DNA of 64,000 bases from Rhizobacter sp. Root1221 (GCF_001425785.1 NZ_LMDI01000023.1:227633-291632); one strand, 5' to 3'. Shown: positions 54,149 to 62,736, counted from the stretch's first letter. Numbers and translations: made by a program. The notes: generated by a model from the letters alone, not told the origin.

Positions 54149-54795
54149 GCGGGTTATTGATCATCATCGGGTCCGGCGGGCATGCGGCCGTCGTTGCCGA
54201 CGCCCTTCTGGCGCACGGGGAACGCGTGCTCGGTTTCACCGATGCAGACCACTCACGCCATGGTCTCAGCATTTGCGGACTACCGGTCCTGGGCGACGAC
54301 CGCGTACTCGATGAGCACGGCCCCATGCTGAAGCTCGTCAACGGCATCGGTGGCATAGGGATCCCTGCCAGCAACGGCCTTCGCGGCCGCGTGCAACGGT
54401 CCCTCGAGGCCAAGGGGTGGCGGTTCGTCGGCGTCCGCCATCCGAGCGCGGTCGTCTCTCCGTTCTCGCGACTCGGTGACACCGTGCAATTGCTCGCGAA
54501 CAGCGTGATCCAGGCCGGCGCATCGGTCGGTAACGGCTGCATCGTCAACACGGCCGCAGTCGTGGAGCACGACGTCGTGCTCGAAGAGTTCGTGCACGTG
54601 TCCTGCCGCGCCGTCGTGTGCGGGAACGTTCAAATCGGTGCCCGCAGCCACATTGGCGCGGGCGCCGTCGTCAAACAAGGCTTGGTGCTCGGCAGCGACA
54701 CCGTCGTTGGCGCAGGCAGCGTGGTTCTCAAGAGCTTCGCCGCAGGCGCCACGCTGATCGGCGTCCCGGCCCGAGTAATGAAGGAGCGAGAATGA
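54145..54795 (+). CDS. NeuD/PglD-family sugar acetyltransferase (LegH role)
   Basis: A 216-residue protein with an N-terminal Rossmann-like strand 'LLIIIGSGGHAAVVADALL' and a C-terminal left-handed beta-helix of hexapeptide repeats. The catalytic His lies in 'AAVVEHDVVL'. NeuD/PglD/LegH proteins N- or O-acetylate amino sugars. With LegB, LegC, LegG and LegI next to it, it most likely acetylates the 4-amino group (LegH step). O-acetylation of the finished sugar is an alternative. Confidence 0.85.
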   Translation: MSGLLIIIGSGGHAAVVADALLAHGERVLGFTDADHSRHGLSICGLPVLGDDRVLDEHGPMLKLVNGIGGIGIPASNGLRGRVQRSLEAKGWRFVGVRHPSAVVSPFSRLGDTVQLLANSVIQAGASVGNGCIVNTAAVVEHDVVLEEFVHVSCRAVVCGNVQIGARSHIGAGAVVKQGLVLGSDTVVGAGSVVLKSFAAGATLIGVPARVMKERE

Positions 54796-55841
54796 AAACA
54801 TGGGAACGTGCGCTTATTGCGCCGGAGATGACCCTCCGAGAAGCACTGGCCACCATCGATCGCGCGGGAAGCCAGATGGCCCTCGTCGTGGACGCCGAAC
54901 GGCGCCTCATCGGCACGCTCAGCGACGGTGATGCACGACGCGGCCTGTTGAAGGGATTGACGCTGACCGACGCGGTGTCTGCGGCCATGCACACGAACCC
55001 GACCGTCGCCAAGGCGGGCGACAATCGCCATTCCATCCTCGCGACCATGCGGCAGCGCGGTCTGCACCAGATGCCCGTGGTGACCGCGAACGGCATCGTC
55101 GTGGGACTGGAAGTCGTCGATGACTTTCTCACCACGCCCCCGCGGGAGAACTGGGTCGTCATCATGGCTGGCGGACTCGGCTCCCGGCTGGAGCAGCTGA
55201 CAAGGGAAACACCGAAGCCGATGCTTCGCGTGGGGACACGACCATTGCTCGAGACCATCGTTCGAGGGTTCGCAGCGCAAGGCTTCCATCGCTTCTACTT
55301 TGCGGTGAACTACAAGGCGGATCAGATCGAGCGACATTTTGGCGATGGCTCCAGGTTCGGCATCGACATTCGCTACCTGCGCGAAGATCAACGCCTGGGA
55401 ACCGCTGGCGCGCTGAGCCTCCTCCCCGAGGCGCCGACGCAACCCATCGTCGTCACCAACGCCGACTTGCTGACCAAGGAAGACTTCGGCTATATGCTGG
55501 ATCAGCACACGGCGTCAGGCGCAGACGCGACGATGGCGGTCCGGGAATACGAGATGCAGGTCCCGTTCGGCGTTGTCCGCGAACGTGACGGACACATCGA
55601 AGCCATCGAAGAAAAACCCGTCCAGCGCTTCATCGTCAGCGCAGGTGTCTACGCCATTTCGCCGCACATGCTGGAGTTGGTGCCTCGCGCAACCTTCTTC
55701 GACATGCCCTCGCTGTTCGACCTTGCCGCCGGCCAAGGCCTCCGCGCCCGCTGCCATCGCATCGAGGGGTACTGGCTCGACATCGGCCGGCTGCCAGACT
55801 ACGAACGAGCGAACCTTGAATTCGACGAGGTCTTCCAATGA
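54792..55841 (+). CDS. ptmE: PtmE-like sugar-phosphate nucleotidyltransferase with CBS domains
   Basis: A 349-residue protein with two N-terminal CBS domains (about 1-115) joined to a nucleotidyltransferase domain. The latter carries 'VIMAGGLGSRLEQLTRETPKPMLRVG' and 'VVTNADLLTKEDFGYML'. This architecture is that of PtmE, which in Campylobacter supplies GDP-glucosamine for the legionaminic pathway. The CBS pair suggests nucleotide sensing. AAGGAG precedes the ATG, which overlaps the acetyltransferase stop as ATGA. Other PtmE partners (PtmF, PgmL, GlmU-like) are not in the window. Confidence 0.83.
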   Translation: MKTWERALIAPEMTLREALATIDRAGSQMALVVDAERRLIGTLSDGDARRGLLKGLTLTDAVSAAMHTNPTVAKAGDNRHSILATMRQRGLHQMPVVTANGIVVGLEVVDDFLTTPPRENWVVIMAGGLGSRLEQLTRETPKPMLRVGTRPLLETIVRGFAAQGFHRFYFAVNYKADQIERHFGDGSRFGIDIRYLREDQRLGTAGALSLLPEAPTQPIVVTNADLLTKEDFGYMLDQHTASGADATMAVREYEMQVPFGVVRERDGHIEAIEEKPVQRFIVSAGVYAISPHMLELVPRATFFDMPSLFDLAAGQGLRARCHRIEGYWLDIGRLPDYERANLEFDEVFQ

Positions 55842-56599
55842 TCGGCGACAAGCGCGTGCTGGCGTTGGTACCTGCCCGGGCGGGTTCGAAAGGTCTTCCC
55901 GGAAAGAACGTCCGCCCCCTGCAGGGCAAGCCGTTGCTGGCCTGGCCCATCGAGGCCGCTCGCGGATCCCGCTACGTGGACCGGGTGGTCATCTCTACCG
56001 ACAGCACAGAGTTTGCGGAACTTGCCCGAGCGGCCGGCGCCGATGTGCCATTCCTCCGTCCGGACCACCTGGCCAATGACACAGCACCGAGCATCGGTTT
56101 CGTCGAGCACTGCCTCGATACGCTGGAAGCCGCCGGCGACACCTATCACTACATCGTCCTGCTCGAGCCGACGTCACCACTGACCGAAGCGCAGGACATC
56201 GACAAGGCGCTGGAAACACTGGTCGCCAAGGAGCACGACGCCGACGCTATCGTCGGTGTCACCGCCCTCGCATCCTCGCATCCTGCGTTCGCCGTGCGCA
56301 TCGACACCGATGGACTGATGCAGCCGTACTCGTCCGAGTCCTTCGGGCAGTTGCCCCGCCGCCAGGACATTGAACCCCTCTACAGCCTAGACGGCAGTCT
56401 CTATGCCTCCACCGTGGGGGCCATTCGCCGGGAGCGCGGCTTCTGCCACCGCCGAACACTGCCGTTCGTCACACCACGCTGGAAGTCGTTCGAGGTCGAT
56501 GACCTCGTCGACTTCATCTGCATCGAAGCCATTCTGGCCAACCGCGAACTGATCAAGAACGCGGAAGCCCGACCTACCCCTTGCCGGAGTTCAACATGA
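55838..56599 (+). CDS. legF: CMP-nonulosonate cytidylyltransferase LegF (NeuA family)
   Basis: A 253-residue CMP-sugar synthetase. 'VLALVPARAGSKGLPGKNVRPLQGKPLLAWPI' is the CTP-binding start, and 'VVISTDSTEFAELARAAGA' and 'LLEPTSPLTEAQDI' follow in order. It activates the finished nine-carbon sugar as CMP-legionaminic acid for a sialyltransferase-like enzyme. It overlaps its neighbours by 4 bp on both sides. Confidence 0.9.
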   Translation: MIGDKRVLALVPARAGSKGLPGKNVRPLQGKPLLAWPIEAARGSRYVDRVVISTDSTEFAELARAAGADVPFLRPDHLANDTAPSIGFVEHCLDTLEAAGDTYHYIVLLEPTSPLTEAQDIDKALETLVAKEHDADAIVGVTALASSHPAFAVRIDTDGLMQPYSSESFGQLPRRQDIEPLYSLDGSLYASTVGAIRRERGFCHRRTLPFVTPRWKSFEVDDLVDFICIEAILANRELIKNAEARPTPCRSST

Positions 56600-57798
56600 C
56601 CCTCAATATCAAGCGTTGCACCAAGTGCCTCACCAAGGAAACGGTCGACACCATCACTTTCGACGAATTCGGCGTGTGCAGCGTCTGCAGGCAGGTCGAA
56701 TTCAAGAAGGAGAAGATCGACTGGGAGGCGCGCGGCGTGCAACTCCAGGAGATGATCGCACGCCACAAGGGGAAAGGTAACTATGACTGCGTGGTCCCCT
56801 ACAGCGGGGGCAAGGACAGCGTGTTCCAGCTTTGGTACATCGTGAAGAAGCTCGGGCTTAAGCCCTTGGTGCTCCGCTACAACCACTGGGGGTACCGCCC
56901 TCTCGTGGCCGAGAACAACACCAGCGTCTTCAAGCAACTGGGCGTCGACGTGGTCGAGATGACCACAAGCTTCCACGTGGTGCGCGAGTTGATGCTCGAG
57001 TCTCTGAAGCGCCGCGGTGATTTCTGCTGGCACTGCCACACGGGCATCTACGCCGGTGTCATGCACATGGCGCTCAGGTTCGAAACGCCGCTGATCTTCT
57101 GGGGCGAATCGACCGCCGAATACCACAGCTGGTACACCTTCGAAGAAATGGAAGAGGTGGACGAGAAGCGGTTCAATCGACTGATGAACCAGGGCATGAC
57201 CGCCGACGACATGTTCGAGTTTCTGCAAGGCCGGGTCGATCGCCGCGACCTCTGGATGTTTGACTATCCGAAACGCAAGGACTTGATCAAGCTCAAAGTC
57301 GAATCGATCTGTCTTGGCAACTACATCGAATGGAACACAAAGCCCCAGGTCGAAATGATCAAGCGCGAACTGGGCTGGAAGGGCCAGGAAGTGGAAGGCG
57401 TTCCCCCGCAATACGACTACGAGAAGATCGAGTGCACGTTCCAGGGCATGCGCGACTATGCCAAGTACGTGAAACGCGGTTATGGGCGCACCAATCACCT
57501 CGCCACGATCGATATCCGGAACGGGGAACTGGGTCGCGAGGAAGCCCTAGCCCTCGAAGCCCAGTACGACGGCAAGCGGCCGGCGTCCATCGATTGGTTC
57601 CTGGACATCCTGCAGATCTCTGAAAGCGAGCTCTACGAGATTCTGGAGAAGCACCAAGTCCACCCCTGGAAGTTCGATGCTTCGACCGTGGAGACGGGCA
57701 AGCCCATGCCGGACATGCCACGCTGGGACAACACTAAAGTCGACAAACCGGTCGGCCCGCCCAAGGGCGAGCAAGGCCGCAACGTCAAGTACGTCTGA
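56596..57798 (+). CDS. N-acetyl sugar amidotransferase (PseA/WbpG family)
   Basis: A 400-residue PP-loop ATPase. The ATP-binding motif PYSGGKDS is at residues 68-75. Zinc-type cysteine pairs lie at 8/11 and 28/31, with another pair at 144/147 (CWHC). Relatives (PseA in Campylobacter, WbpG in Pseudomonas) activate an N-acetyl group with ATP and replace its oxygen with ammonia to form an acetamidino (acetimidoyl) group. The ammonia comes from the HisH/HisF-like pair encoded next. GGAG lies 7 bp before the ATG, which overlaps legF. The expected substrate is the legionaminic acid made by this operon. Confidence 0.9.
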   Translation: MTLNIKRCTKCLTKETVDTITFDEFGVCSVCRQVEFKKEKIDWEARGVQLQEMIARHKGKGNYDCVVPYSGGKDSVFQLWYIVKKLGLKPLVLRYNHWGYRPLVAENNTSVFKQLGVDVVEMTTSFHVVRELMLESLKRRGDFCWHCHTGIYAGVMHMALRFETPLIFWGESTAEYHSWYTFEEMEEVDEKRFNRLMNQGMTADDMFEFLQGRVDRRDLWMFDYPKRKDLIKLKVESICLGNYIEWNTKPQVEMIKRELGWKGQEVEGVPPQYDYEKIECTFQGMRDYAKYVKRGYGRTNHLATIDIRNGELGREEALALEAQYDGKRPASIDWFLDILQISESELYEILEKHQVHPWKFDASTVETGKPMPDMPRWDNTKVDKPVGPPKGEQGRNVKYV

Positions 57799-57807
57799 GG
57801 CCGGCGC

Positions 57808-58425
57808 ATGATCGCGATCGTCGACTACGGCATGGGCAACGTTCGCTCGCTGCGCAATGCATTCGAGTACCTCGGGGAGGACGTAATCGTCACCTCCGAT
57901 CGTGATGAACTGGCATCCGCCGATCGAATCGTGCTTCCCGGCGTGGGCGCATTCGGCGATGCAATGCGTGCCATCCGCGAGCGCGATCTCCAAGCCTTTC
58001 TGACCCGTCAGGCACTCGAGGTGAAGAAGCCCATTCTGGGCGTCTGCCTGGGCATGCAGCTGTTCGCAAAAAGCAGCAGCGAGCACGGCAACCACGAGGG
58101 CTTGGGGTGGATCGATGCCGACATCCGCAGGCTTGCCGTGCCGGCACCGCTCAAAGTTCCGCACGTTGGGTGGAACGAACTTCACTTCTCTCCTGATGAC
58201 TGGCTGTTCAAGGGCATCCGATCAGGCGAGGCCAACTTCTACTTCGTGCACAGCTTTCACATGGCATGCCACCGCGGCCAAGACCTGATCGCTACCACAG
58301 ACTACGGCTCGCCGGTGACCGCGGTGGTACGGTCCGGCAACCTGATCGCGGCGCAGTTCCATCCAGAGAAAAGCCAAGACAACGGACTGAAGATGTTGGG
58401 CAATTGGGTTCAACACACATTCTGA
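57808..58425 (+). CDS. hisH: HisH-like glutamine amidotransferase subunit
   Basis: A 205-residue class I glutamine amidotransferase. Nucleophile Cys80 is in 'GVCLGMQLF' and the His/Glu pair in 'HPEKSQDNG', so glutaminase activity should be retained. It lies 9 bp after the amidotransferase gene and before the hisF-like gene. No other histidine gene is near. The likely role is to release ammonia for amidine formation rather than histidine synthesis, as described for the HisH2/HisF2 paralogues of Pseudomonas and Campylobacter. Confidence 0.88.
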   Translation: MIAIVDYGMGNVRSLRNAFEYLGEDVIVTSDRDELASADRIVLPGVGAFGDAMRAIRERDLQAFLTRQALEVKKPILGVCLGMQLFAKSSSEHGNHEGLGWIDADIRRLAVPAPLKVPHVGWNELHFSPDDWLFKGIRSGEANFYFVHSFHMACHRGQDLIATTDYGSPVTAVVRSGNLIAAQFHPEKSQDNGLKMLGNWVQHTF

Positions 58426-58438
58426 TGACGGACCGTCC

Positions 58439-59215
58439 ATGCTGAAGAAACGCATCATCCCGAAATTCCTCATCCGCGGTGGCAAACTCGTCAAGGGGGT
58501 TCGTTTCCATGAGAACTTCCGCGAGGCAGGAAACCCTGTCTCCACCGCGAAGGTATACGACGCGTACGGTGTCGACGAACTGCTCTTCGTCGACATTGAT
58601 GCCACCCCTGAAGGCAGGCCGGCCTCGGGCACGATCATCGAACGCGTGTCCGAAGAAGTCTTCATGCCGTTCACCGTCGGCGGGGGCATCCGTTCGCTGG
58701 AACAGATTGCGTCATTGCTGGCGAGTGGCGCGGACAAGGTCTGCATCAACACGTCGGCCATCGAGGACCCTGGCTTCGTGACGCGCGCGGCATCGCGATT
58801 CGGAGATCAGTGCATCGTAGTCGGCATCGACTACCGCCGCACACCGGGTGGCGGACACCATGTCGTCTCGAACTGCGGCCACCAGGACACAGAGCTGGAT
58901 CCATTGGTCTGGGCGCAACGAATGCAGGATGCCCATGCCGGCGAGATCATGCTCTGCTCCATCGACCGCGACGGCACGATGGAAGGTTACGACACCGACC
59001 TGATCGCCAGCGCGTCCGCCAAGCTGGAGGTGCCGCTGATCGCGTCGAGCGGCGCGGGCACGTTGCAACACTGTCGCGATGCATTGGAAGCTGGCGCCTC
59101 CGCCATCACCATCAGCAGCATGTTTCTCTTCTCGGACCACAGTCCCATCAAGGTTCGCACCTACCTGGCTACGAACGGCGTGAGCGTTCGATCGCAAAAG
59201 GGTAGTCACAGCTGA
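58439..59215 (+). CDS. hisF: HisF-like cyclase paralogue lacking catalytic Asp11
   Basis: A 258-residue TIM-barrel protein. The first strand reads 'RIIPKFLIRGGKLVKG', where true HisF has an aspartate at residue 11 ('CLDV'); here residue 11 is Leu. The second catalytic acid is kept in 'VGIDYRR', and phosphate-site motifs such as 'CSIDRDGTMEGYD' remain. Loss of Asp11 should remove imidazole-glycerol-phosphate cyclase activity but leave the ammonia channel. This supports a role as ammonia conduit from the HisH-like subunit to the sugar amidotransferase. Its stop shares a base with the start of the next gene (TGATG). Confidence 0.88.
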   Translation: MLKKRIIPKFLIRGGKLVKGVRFHENFREAGNPVSTAKVYDAYGVDELLFVDIDATPEGRPASGTIIERVSEEVFMPFTVGGGIRSLEQIASLLASGADKVCINTSAIEDPGFVTRAASRFGDQCIVVGIDYRRTPGGGHHVVSNCGHQDTELDPLVWAQRMQDAHAGEIMLCSIDRDGTMEGYDTDLIASASAKLEVPLIASSGAGTLQHCRDALEAGASAITISSMFLFSDHSPIKVRTYLATNGVSVRSQKGSHS

Positions 59216-60696
59216 TGCGCTTCCTCGAATCGAAAACGCTTTGTCGGGTGATGGGGCGATGGCTGGGCGCTCTCGCAGCGCTCGCCACGCTCTCCCTGGT
59301 CGTCGTGGCGTGTGGCGGGGGCGGACCGGCGGAGCCGCCTCCACCGGAAACCATCACCATGGAACCGGAGATCAAGGTGTTCGATGCCGACCTTGGTGGA
59401 TGGGCCTACAACACCGGCCGTTGGTACAACTACGTGATCTCCGACGAGCCCTGCGACTCCGGCATCGGGGTCCCGGCGAGCTTGTTCAGTCCGGCTTCGT
59501 GTTTCGCATGGCTCACGTCCGACGCGGGGGCAAACAACGACTGGGTGACCTCCACCGGTCCGTGGTGGATCGATCCGAACCACATGAAGTTGCCCGACGG
59601 GACCGGCTTCGGCTTCATCAATGTGCTTGCCTTCGTCCAACTCCCGGCCGCCGTGCGCGCGCCCGCCAACCTGGACGGAAGCCGAGTCTCGTTCGACGCG
59701 CGCATTGACTCATCCTTCTCGACGGTTGCGGCCGACAGCCGCGACGGTACTCTCAAGGGGCACATGTATTTCTGGTTCCAGACGGCTCCGCGCACCATCA
59801 GCCCTTGTACCCCGGACACCTCCATCGCAGAGGACTGTACGCGGCAAAGCGACTTCATCCTGGTCGGGGACGGCAGCGAGAACTACGAGATCGACAGCAT
59901 CCCGGCCAACGAGGTGCGACGGTTCTCCTTTCCCATCTCCGCCGCCGACGCCGCGCAATGGAAATGCCTGAGCCGTGGCGTGAGCGTCAAGTACGACTGC
60001 ATCGATTTCTCCGAGGCCGTGAAGACGGCATCGGTCGCGGGCTTCGTGATTGCACCGACCTTGCCGTGCCCTACCATGATCAACGGCGCCAACCGCCTAG
60101 TGTGCGACACCGCTGCAATGTTCCAGGATCCGGCGTCGTACCTCAATACGGGCACGTTCGAGGTCAAGTCCTTTTCCATCACCAAGGAGAAGCCACGCAC
60201 CACCACGGCAACCCGCGTCGGACTACCTCCCACCGCCACCGTCACCACCGAGCTGCCCTTTGAATGGACTCGCCCGAGCTACGGGGCAGCCAGGAACTTC
60301 ACGGTGGGGTCAGGCCTCACCTTCCTGGTCGATCCTCAGCTCGGCCCCTTGCGCGTGGGTGTCGCCAGCTCCACCGACGCAGCGCATCTTGACGACACCG
60401 GCTACCAGCTCTACATCAGCCCGAAGGGAACCGACGACGGCCAGTTGGTCGACAACCTCATGGTGGTCACCAAGGAAGAATCGGGCAAATTCGACCGCGT
60501 GCAGGTGGTTGGGCGCTACAAAGCGGGCGACACGCTCGGCATCTACTTCGAGCAGGACGCGATCGTCTTCCTCAGGAACGACGAAGTCATCATGCAGGCG
60601 CCAACGCCTTGCTCGCCGTCAACCGATTGCGTCCTGCACCCGTTCCAGGCGACCTATGGCCCTCCCCTCGGTTTCCCGCGGGTGTTTGTCTATTGA
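59215..60696 (+). CDS. Cysteine-rich lipoprotein of unknown function
   Basis: A 493-residue predicted lipoprotein with a basic N-terminus, a hydrophobic stretch and a lipobox ending at Cys33 (VVAC), followed by Gly and a Pro-rich linker. The mature part is beta-rich and has at least five closely spaced cysteine pairs (such as CTPDTSIAEDC and CSPSTDC), which suggests disulfides in the periplasm. The last 130 residues, including 'YKAGDTLGIYFEQDAIVFL', look like a jelly-roll or SPRY/lectin-type sandwich. That is pattern reading, not a family match. The TGATG overlap with hisF shows it belongs to the operon. It may bind or process the glycan. Confidence 0.75.
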   Translation: MRFLESKTLCRVMGRWLGALAALATLSLVVVACGGGGPAEPPPPETITMEPEIKVFDADLGGWAYNTGRWYNYVISDEPCDSGIGVPASLFSPASCFAWLTSDAGANNDWVTSTGPWWIDPNHMKLPDGTGFGFINVLAFVQLPAAVRAPANLDGSRVSFDARIDSSFSTVAADSRDGTLKGHMYFWFQTAPRTISPCTPDTSIAEDCTRQSDFILVGDGSENYEIDSIPANEVRRFSFPISAADAAQWKCLSRGVSVKYDCIDFSEAVKTASVAGFVIAPTLPCPTMINGANRLVCDTAAMFQDPASYLNTGTFEVKSFSITKEKPRTTTATRVGLPPTATVTTELPFEWTRPSYGAARNFTVGSGLTFLVDPQLGPLRVGVASSTDAAHLDDTGYQLYISPKGTDDGQLVDNLMVVTKEESGKFDRVQVVGRYKAGDTLGIYFEQDAIVFLRNDEVIMQAPTPCSPSTDCVLHPFQATYGPPLGFPRVFVY

Positions 60697-60703
60697 CGGC
60701 GAC

Positions 60704-61366
60704 ATGAAGTACCTCCGCACTTCCCTCGAACTGACCGGGCTTTGCCAATTGGCTGCCGGGCAGGTCAACAACATCCTGTGCGACAACGATCCGATCCACG
60801 CGGCAGACCTGATGCCATCCGCAGCGACCGCCCTCGAGCGGTTGACCCACTGCTTCGCCCACGTCAACAACGGCTATTTCTTTGACGGGAGTCAGTCAGT
60901 CTTCGATCACCTGCATGGCGACCAGTACGCGATGTGGTTGTACTTCCTGTCCAACCAGCTCCACCGCGAGGGCGCGCCCGCCGGCTGGTGCAAGAAGTTG
61001 TTCCTGTTGAACAAGGCACTCCACGGGTGCGACATCTTCCACGAGGTGTCGCTTCCCTCCATCTTCCTGCTGGTCCACCCACTCGGAACGGTGCTCGGAC
61101 GCGGAAACTACGGCGATTACCTGATCGCCTACCAGCGCGTGGGCATCGGCAGCAACCACAACATCTACCCCACGCTCGGCAACCACGTCACGCTCCGCCC
61201 CGGCAGTTCGGTGCTGGGCCGATCCGTCGTAGGAGACAACTGCAGCATCGCTGCAGAATCGCTGCTGTTGGACCGCGACCTGCCCCCAAACAGCGTTTAC
61301 ATCGGAAATCCGCGCGAGCACATCATCCGCACGCAGATCCACGTTCAACCCATATGGCGAACATGA
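60704..61366 (+). CDS. Hexapeptide-repeat acyltransferase (serine acetyltransferase-like)
   Basis: A 220-residue protein. The N-terminal 130 residues are helical and include 'HGCDIFHEVSLPSIF'. The C-terminal part forms a left-handed beta-helix typical of CysE-like acyltransferases ('YQRVGIGSNHNIYPTLGNHVTLRPGSSVLGRSVVGDNCSIAAES'). The catalytic His is probably in 'FLLVHPLGTVLG'. It lies 7 bp after the lipoprotein gene and overlaps the aminotransferase start. It probably transfers an acyl group to an amino or hydroxyl group of the cell-surface sugar; serine acetylation is unlikely in this setting. Confidence 0.75.
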   Translation: MKYLRTSLELTGLCQLAAGQVNNILCDNDPIHAADLMPSAATALERLTHCFAHVNNGYFFDGSQSVFDHLHGDQYAMWLYFLSNQLHREGAPAGWCKKLFLLNKALHGCDIFHEVSLPSIFLLVHPLGTVLGRGNYGDYLIAYQRVGIGSNHNIYPTLGNHVTLRPGSSVLGRSVVGDNCSIAAESLLLDRDLPPNSVYIGNPREHIIRTQIHVQPIWRT

Positions 61367-62736
61367 CCTCTTCATCCGACGACTTCGACGCGCTTCGCGC
61401 CCGCCTCCATCGCGCCATTCCCGGTGGCGCGCACACCTATTCCCGTGGCGACGACCAGTTTCCAGCCATCGCGCCGCCCCTATTTGTACGCGGCAAGGGC
61501 GCCCACGCCTGGGACACGGCCGGCAACCGGTTCCTCGACTACGGCATGGCGCTGCGCGCCGTCACGCTCGGCTATGCCGATCCACGCATCAACGCAGCGG
61601 CCGCCGCCGAGATGGAAAAAGGAGTGAACCTGACCCGGGCGACGCTCACCGAGCTGGAGGCCGCGGAGGCACTGATCGATCTCATCCCGTCGGTCGAGAT
61701 GGTCAAGTTCGCCAAGAACGGGTCGAACGTGACGACCGCCGCGGTGAAGATCGCGCGTGCCTACACGGGAAAGCGCTATGTCTGCGTGCCGCGCCAGCAG
61801 CCATTCTTCTCGTTCGACGATTGGTTCATCGGCACCACCGCGCTCAAACGGGGCATCCCGACCGACCAGGTGTCGGCGACGCTGGTGTTCGACTACAACG
61901 ACATCGCCTCCCTGAAGGCGCTCTTCGATGCACACCCGGGCGAGATCGCGGCGGTCATGCTCGAGCCCGCGACGACCGCCACCCCCTGCCCTCCCAGTTC
62001 GCAGGCCCCAGCGAACTGGCCTGGACAACCCGGCTGTCCCGGCGAGACGAACTTCCTTCAAGAAGTCCAGTCGCTCTGCCGCGCACAGGGAGCGCTCTTC
62101 ATCCTGGACGAGATGATCACCGGCTTCCGCTGGCATCTGCAGGGCGCGCAGACATTCTTCGGCGTCCAGCCCGACCTAACGACCTTCGGGAAGGGCATGG
62201 CCAACGGCTTTTCCGTGGCCGCGGTCGGCGGTCGGCGCGAAGTCATGGCGGTCGGCAGCATCGATCGCCCAGGCATGGAGCGCACATTCCTGTTGTCCAC
62301 GACACACGGAGCGGAAATGCCAGGCCTCGGCGCCTTCATCGAGACGGTCAACATCTACCGGTCTGAGAAGGTCGTCGATCACCTGTGGGCCTACGGCAAG
62401 AAGCTGCGCGACGGCATGACGGAGATCTCGAATCGCCACGGCCTCGCCCAGCATTTCCAGATGGACGGCCCGGCCATCAGCCTGAACTACCTGACCCGCG
62501 ACCGGAGCGGAAACCTTTCCCTCGCGCTGCGCACGCTGTTCGCCCAGGAACTGCTAAAGCGAGGCGTGATGATGCCCTGGATCGCCATCTCGCAGGCCCA
62601 TGGGGAGGCGGAACTCCAACAGACACTGGAAGCGGTGGATGGCGCCCTCGGCGTATTCGTCCAGGCGTTGGATGCGGGAACGGACGGCCTGCTGCAAGGT
62701 CAGGCCATCCGGCCGGTCTTCCGCACGCACAACTGA
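61363..62736 (+). CDS. Class III PLP aminotransferase (glutamate-1-semialdehyde aminomutase-like)
   Basis: A 457-residue fold-type I aminotransferase. 'GGAHTYSRGDDQFP' opens the protein in the manner of HemL, 'VKFAKNGSNVTTAAVKIARAYTGKRY' forms the PLP-phosphate region, 'LFILDEMITGFRW' has the PLP-nitrogen Asp, and Lys277 in 'TTFGKGMANGFS' should bind PLP. Membership of a sugar operon and an inserted Pro/Cys-rich loop ('TATPCPPSSQ', near residue 208) argue against a heme-synthesis role. The ATG at 61363 overlaps the previous stop as ATGA; 61354 is possible. It may aminate a keto-sugar or a small acyl precursor. Confidence 0.83.
   Translation: MTSSSDDFDALRARLHRAIPGGAHTYSRGDDQFPAIAPPLFVRGKGAHAWDTAGNRFLDYGMALRAVTLGYADPRINAAAAAEMEKGVNLTRATLTELEAAEALIDLIPSVEMVKFAKNGSNVTTAAVKIARAYTGKRYVCVPRQQPFFSFDDWFIGTTALKRGIPTDQVSATLVFDYNDIASLKALFDAHPGEIAAVMLEPATTATPCPPSSQAPANWPGQPGCPGETNFLQEVQSLCRAQGALFILDEMITGFRWHLQGAQTFFGVQPDLTTFGKGMANGFSVAAVGGRREVMAVGSIDRPGMERTFLLSTTHGAEMPGLGAFIETVNIYRSEKVVDHLWAYGKKLRDGMTEISNRHGLAQHFQMDGPAISLNYLTRDRSGNLSLALRTLFAQELLKRGVMMPWIAISQAHGEAELQQTLEAVDGALGVFVQALDAGTDGLLQGQAIRPVFRTHN

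Noticed and set aside
57808-59215. HisH and HisF as part of a histidine biosynthesis operon
   Set aside because: No other his gene is present, HisF lacks Asp11, and both genes are coupled to a sugar amidotransferase inside a nonulosonate operon.
61363-62736. hemL (heme biosynthesis glutamate-1-semialdehyde aminomutase)
   Set aside because: The protein keeps the general fold motifs but has an inserted Pro/Cys-rich loop, and it is translationally coupled to sugar-modifying genes.
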